64,000 nucleotides of DNA from PCRC01 sp017848435 (lineage in GTDB: Bacteria; Pseudomonadota; Gammaproteobacteria; Burkholderiales; Burkholderiaceae_C), in NCBI GenBank assembly GCA_965284315.1, contig OZ260072.1, positions 1,736,001 to 1,800,000 on the forward strand, given 5' to 3'. This document shows positions 19,330-27,944 of this stretch, in pieces (positions within the stretch are counted from its first letter, which is position 1; the number at the start of each line of letters is the position of its first letter). Below the pieces are notes generated by a model, which worked only from the letters and a program-made list of their open reading frames with translations, had not been told where the DNA came from and searched no databases. Position numbers and translations under genes: made by a program.

Positions 19330-19947
19330 TCAGCCCGCGTACTTCACCGAGCAGCCATACGGCTTGGTGTTGGCGGCGCTGATGGGTTTGCCGGCCAGCG
19401 CTTCGCCCAGCCCCTGGCGCACGTAGTTGGTGGCGGTCTTGATGTCGTCCACCTTGGCCGACGGGATGCTGTCGATGCCACCGGCATACACCAGCACGCC
19501 CTGCGGGTTGACGATGTACATGTGCGGCGTGGTGCGGGCGCCGTAGGCTTTGCCGATACTGCCTTTTTCGTCCATCAGCGTGGCGGTGGGCGCGGCTTTC
19601 TGGCTGGCCATCCAGGCGCCTAGGTCGGCGGGTTTTTTGTAGTCGCCGCTGCCGGTGTCGGTGGAGTTCACGGCCAGCCAGACCACGCCCTTGCCGGTGA
19701 ACTCTTTCTGCAGCGCCGGGATGTTGCCGGAGCCGTAGTGCTTCACCACAAACGGGCAGCCGGGGTTGGTCCATTCCAGCACCACGTGTTTGCCCTTGAA
19801 GTCGCTCAGCTTCACGGTTTTGCCGGCGGTGTCGAGTGCGGTGAAGTCGGGCGCGGGTTGGCCCACGGTGGCGGTTTGTGCCAGGGCGGGCGTGGCAGCG
19901 AAGGGCAGCGCGACCAAGGCCAGGGACAGCAACGAACGGCGGATCAT
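19330..19947 (-). CDS. Periplasmic thioredoxin-fold / peroxiredoxin-like protein
   Basis: A 205-residue exported protein with a signal peptide ending at TPALAQ (residues 19-24). The AhpC/TSA-like fold begins VGQPAPDFTALDTAGKTVKLSDF, and the active-site segment is NPGCPF with Cys64. There is only one Cys in this motif (CPF rather than CxxC), so it resembles a peroxiredoxin or a TlpA-like protein with a second distant Cys (in KPYGCSVKYAG at the C terminus). The DsbD gene lies just upstream on the same strand, so its electron source is probably the DsbD cytoplasmic-to-periplasmic relay. Confidence 0.85.
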   Translation of the reverse strand: MIRRSLLSLALVALPFAATPALAQTATVGQPAPDFTALDTAGKTVKLSDFKGKHVVLEWTNPGCPFVVKHYGSGNIPALQKEFTGKGVVWLAVNSTDTGSGDYKKPADLGAWMASQKAAPTATLMDEKGSIGKAYGARTTPHMYIVNPQGVLVYAGGIDSIPSAKVDDIKTATNYVRQGLGEALAGKPISAANTKPYGCSVKYAG

Positions 19948-19985
19948 GGGAACTCCTTCAGCGGGCGTAAAAAGGGGCCGGCGTG

Positions 19986-22163
19986 TCACAGCGACAGCCG
20001 GGCGAGGGTGGCGCGGACCTCGTCCACGCTCAAAATCTCGGACAGCACCACCGGCGTTTTGCCGGGGGCGTAAAACACGTACACCGGCACGCCGTTGCGG
20101 CCCAGGTGGGCCAGCGCGGCGGTGATGGCCGGGTCGCGCCGGGTCCAATCGGCGCGCAGCAGGGTGACTTTTTTCGCGTCAAAGTCGGCCAGCACGTCGG
20201 CGTTGGCGAGCGTGGTTTTCTTGTTGTACTGGCAGGTCACGCACCAGGCGGCGGTGAAGTCCACAAACACCGGCTGGCCGCTGGCCACAATCTGCTCCAC
20301 CCGGCCTGGCTCCCAGGCCTGCCAGCGGCCTGTGGGGGTGTTGGCGGGGCTCAAACTGGCCAATTCAGTGACCTTTGGGCCCAGTGCCCAGGTACTTGCT
20401 GTCAACAGTGCTATTGAAACAGTAGCAATCACAGCCCGCGAGCGGCCCGCCAGCGTGAACGCCCAGACCACCATGCTGAGCAGCACCAACAGCACCAGCA
20501 GCGCGGCCGCGCCGTCAATGCCGCTTTGCTGGCCGAGCACCCAGACCAGCCAGGCCACGGTGGCAAACATCGGGAAAGCCATCAACTGGCGGAAGGTGGC
20601 CATCCACGCGCCGGGGCGCGGCAGCCAACGCGCCACTGCGGGCACCAGGCTGGCGGCCAGGTAGGGCAGGGCCATGCCAACGCCGATGGCGGCAAACACC
20701 AGCAGCGCCTGCGCGGCGGGCAGGCCCACCGCGAAACCGAGCGAAGCGCCCATGAAAGGCGCGGTGCAGGGCGAGGCAATCGCCACCGCCAGCACGCCCG
20801 ACAAAAACGCGTTGGCGGCCGGGTGTTTGGCCTCCAGCGTGGCGAGGCGGCTGGGCAAGATGCTGCCAAATTCAAACAGGCCCGCCAGGTTCAGGCCAAT
20901 CACGGTGAACAGCACCGCCAGCACCGCCACCACGGCGGGCGACTGCAGCTGAAAGCCCCAGCCCAGTTGCTCGCCGGCCGCGCGCAGCGCCAGCATCAGC
21001 GCGCCCAGGGCCACAAACGACAGCACCACGCCGGCGGTGTAGGCGAGGCCGCTGGTGCGGTGGGCGCGCCGGTCGGCGCCGTGCTGGGTGAAGCCCAGCA
21101 CCTTGATGGCCAGCACCGGGAACACGCAGGGCATCAAATTCAGGATCAGGCCACCCAGCAGCGCGCCGAACAGGGCGGCCAGCAAGGTGAGCTGCGGTGC
21201 GCTGGCGGGCGCACCGGCCGCGGCATTGGCGCGCAAGGCGTTGTCCAGCGCCAGCGAGATCGGCGCGGCCTGCGCCACCTGCGGCCAGGTGCCGAGCACC
21301 TGGGCCTCGGCGCGCCAGCCCTGGCGCTGGCCGTCGCTGTCCAGCGTCAGCACCACCGGCATCACGGCCGGGCTCTGGCTGCGCTGCGGCGACAGCGGGA
21401 TGCTGCCGGTCCACACGCCGCCTTGCCAGGCCTGGGTCCAGGCCCCGGCGGTTTCAATCACGTCGGCGGTCTCGGGGAAAAAGCCCAGCGTCTTGCCGTG
21501 CACCGCGTCCGGCAGGCCGGCCACGCTGACGGTGATGCGCTGGCCGGCCAGCGCCACCGTGCTGTTGCCTGTGAGTGCGACGGGCTGCGCGGCCATGGCG
21601 GCGGTGAAGGTGGCGGCGTTCAGCGCGGTGGAGCCCTGCACCGGCAGTTTCAGCGTGAATTCGCCTTCTTCCGGGATGCACTCCTTGCGGCACACCAGCC
21701 AGGCCGCCTTGAGCTTGACCTCCAGCCCACCGGCCAGCAGCGACGGCTTGAAGTCCGGCGACACGGTCAGCGGCACCGGCAGCAGCACGGTGTGCTCGTA
21801 GCCGTAGTTGGCCAGCGTGCCGATGGGGATCTTCTTGGGCAGCGGCCAAGCAATCTCGCCAGCGGTCACGCCCGCGGGCAGTTGCCACTGCAGCTGGGTG
21901 GGCAGGCCGGAGTCGCCGGCGTTTTTCCAGTAGGTGTGCCAGTCCGGCTGGTGGGTGATCTGCAGCCCGACCCAGACCGGCCGGCCGGCTGCCACGCCTT
22001 CGGGGGCGTAGGCCATCAGTTCGGCACGCACCTGGGGCGTGGTCACCACCGTTTTGGTATTGTTTTGGCTCCACGCCCTAGTAGATACTAGCGATATTGC
22101 TACTAAAAACAGAGCAATCAGCGCATGGCTTACGAACGGGGGCAGGCGGCGGTGAGACATCAT
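19986..22163 (-). CDS. dsbD: Thiol:disulfide interchange protein DsbD
   Basis: A 725-residue membrane protein that moves reducing equivalents from thioredoxin to the periplasm. It has a signal peptide, an N-terminal periplasmic domain with the VCRKECIP redox pair, about eight transmembrane helices with NLMPCVFPVLAIK and ASPCTAPFMG (the two membrane cysteines), and a C-terminal thioredoxin domain with WCVTCQYNKK. Two segments, within the signal peptide and the linker after the last helix, correspond on the DNA level to interspersed repeats. I start at ATG 22163; a second ATG follows at once. The thioredoxin-like gene downstream is a likely client. Confidence 0.93.
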   Translation of the reverse strand: MMSHRRLPPFVSHALIALFLVAISLVSTRAWSQNNTKTVVTTPQVRAELMAYAPEGVAAGRPVWVGLQITHQPDWHTYWKNAGDSGLPTQLQWQLPAGVTAGEIAWPLPKKIPIGTLANYGYEHTVLLPVPLTVSPDFKPSLLAGGLEVKLKAAWLVCRKECIPEEGEFTLKLPVQGSTALNAATFTAAMAAQPVALTGNSTVALAGQRITVSVAGLPDAVHGKTLGFFPETADVIETAGAWTQAWQGGVWTGSIPLSPQRSQSPAVMPVVLTLDSDGQRQGWRAEAQVLGTWPQVAQAAPISLALDNALRANAAAGAPASAPQLTLLAALFGALLGGLILNLMPCVFPVLAIKVLGFTQHGADRRAHRTSGLAYTAGVVLSFVALGALMLALRAAGEQLGWGFQLQSPAVVAVLAVLFTVIGLNLAGLFEFGSILPSRLATLEAKHPAANAFLSGVLAVAIASPCTAPFMGASLGFAVGLPAAQALLVFAAIGVGMALPYLAASLVPAVARWLPRPGAWMATFRQLMAFPMFATVAWLVWVLGQQSGIDGAAALLVLLVLLSMVVWAFTLAGRSRAVIATVSIALLTASTWALGPKVTELASLSPANTPTGRWQAWEPGRVEQIVASGQPVFVDFTAAWCVTCQYNKKTTLANADVLADFDAKKVTLLRADWTRRDPAITAALAHLGRNGVPVYVFYAPGKTPVVLSEILSVDEVRATLARLSL
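20350..20432. repeat. Interspersed repeat, copy E (inside dsbD)
   Basis: In dsbD, the reverse strand reads TTTCAATAGCACTGTTGACAGCAAGT... then GGTCACTGAATTGGCCAGTTTGAG. The order of blocks matches the other copies, though it is diverged. It encodes a non-conserved linker near the end of the membrane domain. Confidence 0.45.
22050..22112. repeat. Interspersed repeat, copy F (inside the dsbD signal peptide)
   Basis: The reverse strand reads TTTTTAGTAGCAATATCGCTAGT...GGCGTGGAGCCAAAACAAT and encodes the hydrophobic core and end of the DsbD signal peptide. It fits the block pattern of the other copies. Confidence 0.5.
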
Positions 22164-22271
22164 TGCGGTGTGTGAGCAGGCCGGGGGGGTGAAGTTCCAG
22201 CGGGCGGGGCTGCGCGATGGTAACGGGTGCCCCTGCGGTAGCGGGTCGCCCCTGCTGGCTATGATGCAGTC

Positions 22272-23102
22272 ATGACGGCCCCGAACCCCTCTGCCAGCTT
22301 GCCGCGCTTCTGGGCCGAGCTCACCAGCCCCGACTTCGCCACGCTCGACCCGGCGCGCACGGTGGCGGTGCTGCCGCTGGGCGCCACCGAGCAGCATGGC
22401 CCGCATTTGCCGCTGCAGGTGGACAGCACGCTCGCCCACGGCGTCATCCAGGCCGCCTTGCCGCTGCTGCCAGCCGATCTGCCGGTGCTCTTCCTGCCCC
22501 CCCAAACGGTGGGCTTCAGCCCCGAACACGCGGCTTTCCCCGGCACGCTCACCCTCAAGGCCGAGACCGTCATCCGCCTGTGGACCGACATTGCCGAAGG
22601 CGTGGCCGCTGCCGGCGTGAAGAAACTGGTGCTGTTCAACGCCCACGGCGGCCATGTCGGGCTGATGGACGTGGTGGCACGCGACCTGCGCGCCCGCCTG
22701 GGCCTGCTGGTCTACAGCGTCAGCTGGTTCAACCTGCCACTGCCACCGGCGGTGGAAGCGCTGTTCCCGCCCGACGAACACCGCTTTGGCGTGCACGCCG
22801 GCGATGTGGAAACCTCAATGATGTTGGCGCTCGCCCCGGCGCAGGTGCGCATGGCCGAGGCCCAGCCCTTCCATTCCACCTCGCGCGACCGGGCGGCCAA
22901 CTACCCCCTCCTGGGCAACGGCAAAAGCGCCAAGTTCGCCTGGCAGATGCAGGACGTGAACCCGGCCGGCGCCGCCGGCAACGCCGCCGCCGCCACCGCG
23001 CAAAAGGGCCAGGCGCTGCTGCAGGCCTCTGGCCAGGCGCTGGCCGAGCTGCTGGCCGAGGTCAGCCACCTGCCACTGTCCACGCTGGTCGCACGGCCCT
23101 GA
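22272..23102 (+). CDS. Creatininase family amidohydrolase
   Basis: A 276-residue protein of the creatininase fold. Metal ligands are visible: Glu and His in GATEQHGPHLPLQVDS, the His pair in LFNAHGGHVG and Glu in GDVETSMML. The family includes creatininase, mycofactocin-associated MftE and the FAPy deformylase ArfB, so the substrate is a cyclic amide or formamide that cannot be assigned here. It is monocistronic, divergent from dsbD, and is followed by a Fur-type site. Confidence 0.87.
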   Translation: MTAPNPSASLPRFWAELTSPDFATLDPARTVAVLPLGATEQHGPHLPLQVDSTLAHGVIQAALPLLPADLPVLFLPPQTVGFSPEHAAFPGTLTLKAETVIRLWTDIAEGVAAAGVKKLVLFNAHGGHVGLMDVVARDLRARLGLLVYSVSWFNLPLPPAVEALFPPDEHRFGVHAGDVETSMMLALAPAQVRMAEAQPFHSTSRDRAANYPLLGNGKSAKFAWQMQDVNPAGAAGNAAAATAQKGQALLQASGQALAELLAEVSHLPLSTLVARP

Positions 23103-23152
23103 GCCGGGGCCCTGCGTGCCGGGCTGCGTAAAGTTGGCCGGATCGGCTTGCA

Positions 23153-23171
23153 ATTGACAATCATTCTCAAT
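23153..23171. promoter_or_regulatory. Fur box
   Basis: ATTGACAAT-C-ATTCTCAAT is a 9-1-9 inverted repeat with 8 of 9 pairs symmetrical, matching the Fur consensus (GATAATGAT-A-ATCATTATC type). It lies 77 bases before the ATG of the small Cys/His protein at 23248, so iron repression of that gene is likely. Confidence 0.7.
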
Positions 23172-23247
23172 TAGACTGTGCTTCAAGCCAGCCTGCAGCG
23201 GAGTTCTGCCAGCCAGCAACAGAACCCAACCCCTGCAGGAGACCCGC

Positions 23248-23508
23248 ATGACCGACGATTCCGGCGCCCGCCCGTGCCACCACCACACGTTGGCGCACAG
23301 CCCCCTGGGCCGCGTCACCCTCTGCCCAGACTGCAGCGTGGTGCAGCTGCACATGGACGCGGTGACCCTGCGGCTGGCGGCAGACGACTTTGAAACGCTG
23401 GCCCACATGGTGCTCATGGCGCGCTGGCGCCTGCACACCAGCGCGGCCAACCAGGCGGCCCAGCTCACCGCCGAGGCCCTGAAGGCGGCTGCCGCGCCCC
23501 GGCGCTAG
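23248..23508 (+). CDS. Small Cys/His-rich protein, predicted Fur-regulated
   Basis: An 86-residue protein that I do not recognise by name. The N-terminal half has CHHHTLAH (residues 10-17) and LCPDCSVVQLH, so one HHH cluster and one CxxC could bind a metal or haem. The C-terminal half is helical (DFETLAHMVLMARWRLH). An AGGAG Shine-Dalgarno precedes the ATG. It lies behind a Fur box and is followed after nine bases by a DUF2325 gene, so a role in iron or haem handling is plausible but not shown. Confidence 0.75.
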   Translation: MTDDSGARPCHHHTLAHSPLGRVTLCPDCSVVQLHMDAVTLRLAADDFETLAHMVLMARWRLHTSAANQAAQLTAEALKAAAAPRR

Positions 23509-23517
23509 CAGCGGGCC

Positions 23518-23907
23518 ATGCCAATGCCACACGCCCCACTGCCCCTCGCGCCGGGCGCCGTCACCCTGGCGCACGCCAAACACCAGCTGCAGGCCATGCA
23601 GCAGGAAAACGCGGTGCTGATCCACGCGCTGGCCAAAGCCCAGCAGCGCACCAGCGTGTGCATTTCAGCGCTGCACGGCCAGGTGAAAGGCCAGGAAAGC
23701 CTGTTGACGCGCCTGCGCGCTGCCCTGATGCTGAAAGAAACCGAGCTGATGGTCGTGCGCGAAGACATGGCCGCGCTGCTGCACGCCAGTGGCCAGGCGG
23801 CCGACCTGGTGATCTGCCAGACCGGCTGCGTCAGCCACAACCAGCACTGGCTGGACGGCACCGACTGCAAGCGCACCGGCCAGCCCTGCGTGCTGCGGCC
23901 AGAGTAG
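23518..23907 (+). CDS. Coiled-coil DUF2325-like protein
   Basis: A 129-residue protein with a coiled-coil from about residue 20 to 80 and a C-terminal DUF2325-type module: DLVICQTGCVSHNQHWLDG, then CKRTGQPCVL. Four cysteines and two histidines in this region look like a metal site. DUF2325 proteins are normally longer; this one keeps only the end of the domain. It is probably in one operon with the upstream 86-residue protein, under the same Fur site. Confidence 0.72.
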   Translation: MPMPHAPLPLAPGAVTLAHAKHQLQAMQQENAVLIHALAKAQQRTSVCISALHGQVKGQESLLTRLRAALMLKETELMVVREDMAALLHASGQAADLVICQTGCVSHNQHWLDGTDCKRTGQPCVLRPE

Positions 23908-23966
23908 CCTGGCATCAATCGTGCAGCCTCCGGTCAGACGTTGAACCCCAGCCCGCCGGAGACACC

Positions 23967-24434
23967 ATGGACACCAAGCCCCCGCTGCCCCCTTTCACCG
24001 CCGAGACCGCGGCGCAAAAAGCCCGCATGGCCGAAGACGCCTGGAACACCCGCGACCCGGAACGGGTGATCCTGGTCTACACACCCGACACCGTCTGGCG
24101 CAACCGGGCCGAGTTCCCCCAAGGCCAGGCCGAGGTGAAAGAGTTTCTCAAGCGCAAGTGGGTGCGGGAGCTGGACTACCGGCTCATCAAAGAGGTGTGG
24201 GCCTTCACCGGCAACCGCATTGCCGCGCGTTTTGCCTACGAGTGGCACGACGACGGTGGTCAGTGGTACCGCAGCTATGGCAATGAAAACTGGGAGTTCA
24301 ACGACCAGGGCTTCATGCAGCGCCGCTTTGCCAGCATCAACGACCTGCCGATCAAGGCCGAGGACCGCAAGTTCTTCTGGCCCCTTGGCCGCCGGCCCGA
24401 CGACCACCCCGGCCTGAGCGACCTCGGGCTCTGA
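23967..24434 (+). CDS. NTF2-like / DUF1348 family protein
   Basis: A 155-residue NTF2-like protein of the DUF1348 group. Its body (KARMAEDAWNTRDPERVILVYTPDTVWRNR and FAYEWHDDGGQWYRSYGNENWEF) is closely typical of the family, as is the final FFWPLGRRPDDHPGLSDLGL. The fold is a small-molecule pocket but no reaction is known. The ATG at 23967 follows a GGAGAC ribosome-binding site. Confidence 0.85.
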   Translation: MDTKPPLPPFTAETAAQKARMAEDAWNTRDPERVILVYTPDTVWRNRAEFPQGQAEVKEFLKRKWVRELDYRLIKEVWAFTGNRIAARFAYEWHDDGGQWYRSYGNENWEFNDQGFMQRRFASINDLPIKAEDRKFFWPLGRRPDDHPGLSDLGL

Positions 24435-24450
24435 GGGTTTCCCCGCATTT

Positions 24451-24474
24451 GCACCATCCGAGGGCGGATGGTGC
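24451..24474. other. Perfect 10-bp stem-loop before histidine kinase gene
   Basis: GCACCATCCG-AGGG-CGGATGGTGC forms a perfect 10-bp stem with a 4-base loop, 34 bases before the ATG of the kinase. No T-run follows, so it is more likely an operator or mRNA stem-loop than a simple terminator. Confidence 0.5.
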
Positions 24475-24508
24475 GGCAACCTTGCACCAAACTGGCCCCC
24501 GCCTCGCT

Positions 24509-25732
24509 ATGCTTGAACGCATGCACGCCACCGCGCCCCATGTTCTGACGCCCACCGCGGCGCCGGCCGGGTCGATCTCGCACCCGCTGTGGCAACACCA
24601 GCTTGGGCTGCTGCTGGAGTCCACCGGTGACGGCATTTTTGGCATTGACCTGGAAGGCCACTGCGTCTTCATCAACCGCGCGGCGGCCCGCATGCTGGGC
24701 TACGAACCCGCCGAGGTGCTGGGCGCCAACATGCACTGGCTGACCCACCACTCGCACGCCGACGGCTCCCACTACGCCGACACCGACTGCCCGATCTTCA
24801 ACGCCTTCCGCCAGGGCCTGCCCTGCCGCATCGACACCGAGGTGTTCTGGCGCCGTGACCACAGCGCGTTTGCGGTGGAGTATTCCAGCCACCCGATTCT
24901 TGACGGCGCGCAGGTGCGCGGTGCCGTCATCACCTTTGTCGACATCACCGAGCGCAAACGCGCGGCCGACGCCCTGCAAAAAGCCAAAGACGGGCTGGAG
25001 CTGCGGGTGAGCGAGCGCACGCAAGAGCTGTCGGCGGCGCTGGGCCAGCTGCGCGAGCTGTCGGCGTACTCTGAGAACGTTCGCGAAGAAGAGCGCACCC
25101 GCATCGCCCGCGAGGTGCACGACGAGTTGGGCAGTCTGCTGGTGGCGCTGAAGATGGACGTGAACTGGCTCGACAAACGCCTCGGCGAGCAAGAGCAGCG
25201 CGATGCCAACGACGCCCAGGCCATGCGCGAGCGCATGCGCAGCAAGTGCCAGAACATGAGCCGGTTGATCGAAAACGCGGTGGACAACGTCGGCCGCATC
25301 ATCACGGATTTGCGCCCCAGCATCCTCGACCACCAGGGCCTGTGGGCCGCGCTGGAGTGGCAGGCGCACGAATTTGCGCAGTCTGGCGAACTGGCACTCA
25401 CCTGGGAGATGCAGGTCGCGCCCGGCGTGGAGCTGCCCGGCCCGGCGGCGATGGCGGTGTTCCGCATCTTCCAGGAAATGCTCAGCAACGTGGGCCGGCA
25501 CGCGCAGGCCAGTGCGCTGGCGGTGCAGATCGTGGCCGACGCGCACCAGCTCAGCCTGCGGGTGCAAGACAACGGGCGCGGCGCCGCCGCAGCGGCCTTT
25601 GAAGCCTCTGACGCCTACGGGGTGATGGGCATGCGCGAACGCGCCCGTCACTTTGGCGGTGTGGTCGAGATTTCAAGCCAGATCGGTGTTGGGTCTGCGT
25701 TCAGGCTGACGATGCCGCTACAGAATGACTAG
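24509..25732 (+). CDS. PAS-domain sensor histidine kinase (HisKA_3 / NarL-type)
   Basis: A 407-residue cytoplasmic kinase with no membrane segment. A PAS domain (LLLESTGDGIFGIDLEGHCVFINRAA...) is followed by a PAC-like segment and a coiled-coil (ERKRAADALQKAKDGLELRVSER). The dimerisation/phosphoacceptor box is EERTRIAREVHDELGSLL (HisKA_3), and the ATPase domain has FQEMLSNVGRHAQA (N box), DNGRG and a glycine-rich segment. I use ATG 24509; a more upstream TTG seems unlikely. It overlaps the response regulator gene by eight bases. The neighbouring cynABDS-like operon is the likely target. Confidence 0.9.
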   Translation: MLERMHATAPHVLTPTAAPAGSISHPLWQHQLGLLLESTGDGIFGIDLEGHCVFINRAAARMLGYEPAEVLGANMHWLTHHSHADGSHYADTDCPIFNAFRQGLPCRIDTEVFWRRDHSAFAVEYSSHPILDGAQVRGAVITFVDITERKRAADALQKAKDGLELRVSERTQELSAALGQLRELSAYSENVREEERTRIAREVHDELGSLLVALKMDVNWLDKRLGEQEQRDANDAQAMRERMRSKCQNMSRLIENAVDNVGRIITDLRPSILDHQGLWAALEWQAHEFAQSGELALTWEMQVAPGVELPGPAAMAVFRIFQEMLSNVGRHAQASALAVQIVADAHQLSLRVQDNGRGAAAAAFEASDAYGVMGMRERARHFGGVVEISSQIGVGSAFRLTMPLQND

Positions 25733-26402
25733 CATCATCCGCGTCCTGCTGGGCGACGACCACCGCATCGTCCGCGAGGGGCTGAAGCAGGTGCTGGCCG
25801 ACGCGCCCGACATCACCGTGCTGGCCGAAGCGCAAACCGGCCCTGAGGTGCTGGCGCGGGTGGACGCATTGCACGGCGCCGCCGGGCTCGACGTGGTGCT
25901 GCTCGACATTGCCCTGCCCGAACGCGACGGGCTGGACGTGCTCCAGGTGCTGCACCGGCAACACCCCGGCCTGCCGGTGCTGATGCTCTCCACCTACCCG
26001 GAGAAACAGTACGCGGTGCGCTGCATCAAGCTCGGCGCCGCCGGCTACCTGAACAAAAGCGCCGACCCCGACGACATGGTCGCCGCCGTGCGCAAGGTGG
26101 CCCAGGGTGGGCTGTACGTCACCCCCGCCACCGCCGAAGCCCTGGCCGCCGCCATGGCCGCCAGCACCGGCAAGGCGGGCGTGGCCAGCGCCGGGGTGGA
26201 CGCCCTCTCGCACCGCGAGCACCAGGTCTTCCGGCTGCTCACCTCTGGGCTCAGCGTCTCCCAGATTGGTGCGCAGCTGGGGCTGGCGGCCAACACCGTC
26301 AGCACCTACCGCGCCCGAATCCTGGACAAAACCGGCACCAAGAACGACGTGGAGCTGGCGCTCTACGCCGAACGCCACGGCAAAAACGGCCCGGCGGCCT
26401 GA
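25725..26402 (+). CDS. NarL/FixJ-type response regulator
   Basis: A 225-residue regulator. The receiver domain has the acidic pair GDD, the phosphoacceptor Asp in VVLLDIALPERDG and Lys in YLNKSAD. The C-terminal LuxR-type HTH is LSHREHQVFRLLTSGLSVSQIGAQLGLAANTVSTYR in pieces, with the usual TVSTYR recognition helix. It overlaps the kinase gene, as pairs normally do. The ABC importer and cyanase genes start 136 bases downstream in the same direction, so control of cyanate uptake is the best guess, although the signal is unknown. Confidence 0.92.
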   Translation: MTSIIRVLLGDDHRIVREGLKQVLADAPDITVLAEAQTGPEVLARVDALHGAAGLDVVLLDIALPERDGLDVLQVLHRQHPGLPVLMLSTYPEKQYAVRCIKLGAAGYLNKSADPDDMVAAVRKVAQGGLYVTPATAEALAAAMAASTGKAGVASAGVDALSHREHQVFRLLTSGLSVSQIGAQLGLAANTVSTYRARILDKTGTKNDVELALYAERHGKNGPAA

Positions 26403-26538
26403 ACCCACGCTGTCTGTGTAGGGCTGGCACTACACCACGTCGCGCGGCGGTGGGCGATTTGGGGGTTGGGGCGGCGCTGGCACACCAACTGGCGCAGCCC
26501 TTGCGTTGGGGACAACATCTTCAATCGAAAGGTGTGTC

Positions 26539-27942
26539 ATGACCGAGTACTTCTCTCCCTACGACGCCGACCGCCCCCTGAGGCTCAGCTGCAGCTGCGG
26601 TCAAGACCATTCGCCCGCCGACCACCACCAGGCAGTGGCCGCCGACGCCGCTGCCATAGAGTTGCGCCGCCGCAGCCTGACCAGCGAGTTCGAGGCTTAC
26701 TCAAACAGCTTCATCGAGGCCACGCTGATCAAAGCCCTCTTCCCGCAAGACAACGTGCGCCGCCAGTTCCTGCGCAGCGTGGGCAAAGGCACCGCCATGG
26801 CGGCCATTGCCAGCGTCTTGCCGGTGGCCAGCCTGCAGGCCATGGCGCAGGAGAAAAACGCGCTGGAGAAGAAAGACCTGAAGATCGGTTTCATCCCCAT
26901 CACCTGCGCCACGCCTTTGATCATGGCGCACCCGCTGGGCTTCTACCAAAAGCAGGGGCTGAATGTGGAAGTGGTCAAAACGGCCGGCTGGGCGTTGATC
27001 CGCGACAAGATGATCAACAAGGAATACGACGCGACGCATTTTCTGAGTCCCATGCCGCTGGCCATCTCGATGGGCGTCGGTTCCAACCCGGTCGCCATGA
27101 ACGTGGCCACCATCCAGAACACCAACGGCCAGGCCATCACGCTGGCCAACAAACACAAAGACAAGCGCGACCCCAAGATGTGGAAGGGCTTCAAGTTTGC
27201 GGTGCCGTTTGAGTACAGCATGCACAACTTCCTGCTGCGCTACTACGTCGCCGAAGCGGGCCTGAACCCGGACACCGACATCCAGATCCGCGTGGTGCCG
27301 CCGCCCGAAATGGTGGCCAACCTGCGCGCCGGCAACATCGACGGCTACCTCGGCCCCGACCCGTTCAACCAGCGTGCGGTGTTTGAGGAAATCGGCTTCC
27401 TGCACATCCTGACCAAAGACCTGTGGCCTGGCCACCCCTGCTGCGCCTTTGGCACCAGCACCGAGTTCATCCAGAAGAACCCGAACACCTTTGCCGCGCT
27501 GTTCCGCGCCGTGCTCACCGCCGCCGCCATGGCACGCGACCCGGGCAACCGCGAGCTGATTGCCAAGGTGATTTCGCCACAGGCCTATTTGAACCAGCCC
27601 GAAACGGTGGTGACGCAGGTGCTCACTGGTCGCTTTGCCGATGGTCTGGGCGGCATCCAGACCGTGCCCGACCGCGCCGACTTCGACCCCATCCCGTGGC
27701 AGAGCATGGCGGTGTGGATCCTGACGCAGATGAAGCGCTGGGGTTACATCAAGGGCGACGTGGACTACAAGCAAATCGCCGAAAAGGTGTTCCTGCTCAC
27801 CGACGCGAAGAAATACATGAAAGAGCTGGGCCAGAAGCCACCCGAAGGCGCTTACCCCAAGTTCAAGGTCATGGGCAAGGAGTTTGACGCGGCCAAGGCC
27901 GACGCCTACGCCAAGAGTTTTGCCATCAACAAGCTCGGTTGA
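26539..27942 (+). CDS. cynA: CmpA/NrtA-type substrate-binding protein, probable cyanate importer
   Basis: A 467-residue periplasmic binding protein of the NrtA/CmpA/CynA/TauA group. It is unusual in having 70 residues before the export signal: FSPYDADRPLRLSCSCGQDH with Cys18, Cys20, His24, His29 and His30. The Tat signal then follows, RRQFLRS at 74-80, and the mature part begins near KKDLKIGFIPITCATPLI. The following permease, ATPase and cyanase genes make cyanate the favoured substrate; nitrate or bicarbonate would be alternatives for the family. The ATG at 26539 is preferred over an upstream in-frame start. Confidence 0.85.
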   Translation: MTEYFSPYDADRPLRLSCSCGQDHSPADHHQAVAADAAAIELRRRSLTSEFEAYSNSFIEATLIKALFPQDNVRRQFLRSVGKGTAMAAIASVLPVASLQAMAQEKNALEKKDLKIGFIPITCATPLIMAHPLGFYQKQGLNVEVVKTAGWALIRDKMINKEYDATHFLSPMPLAISMGVGSNPVAMNVATIQNTNGQAITLANKHKDKRDPKMWKGFKFAVPFEYSMHNFLLRYYVAEAGLNPDTDIQIRVVPPPEMVANLRAGNIDGYLGPDPFNQRAVFEEIGFLHILTKDLWPGHPCCAFGTSTEFIQKNPNTFAALFRAVLTAAAMARDPGNRELIAKVISPQAYLNQPETVVTQVLTGRFADGLGGIQTVPDRADFDPIPWQSMAVWILTQMKRWGYIKGDVDYKQIAEKVFLLTDAKKYMKELGQKPPEGAYPKFKVMGKEFDAAKADAYAKSFAINKLG

Positions 27943-27944
27943 CC

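Noticed and set aside
26420..26538. Possible sigma-54 promoter before cynA (TGGCAC words near 26425 and 26479)
   Set aside because: Neither has GC exactly 10 bases after GG, so the spacing needed for a -24/-12 promoter is missing.
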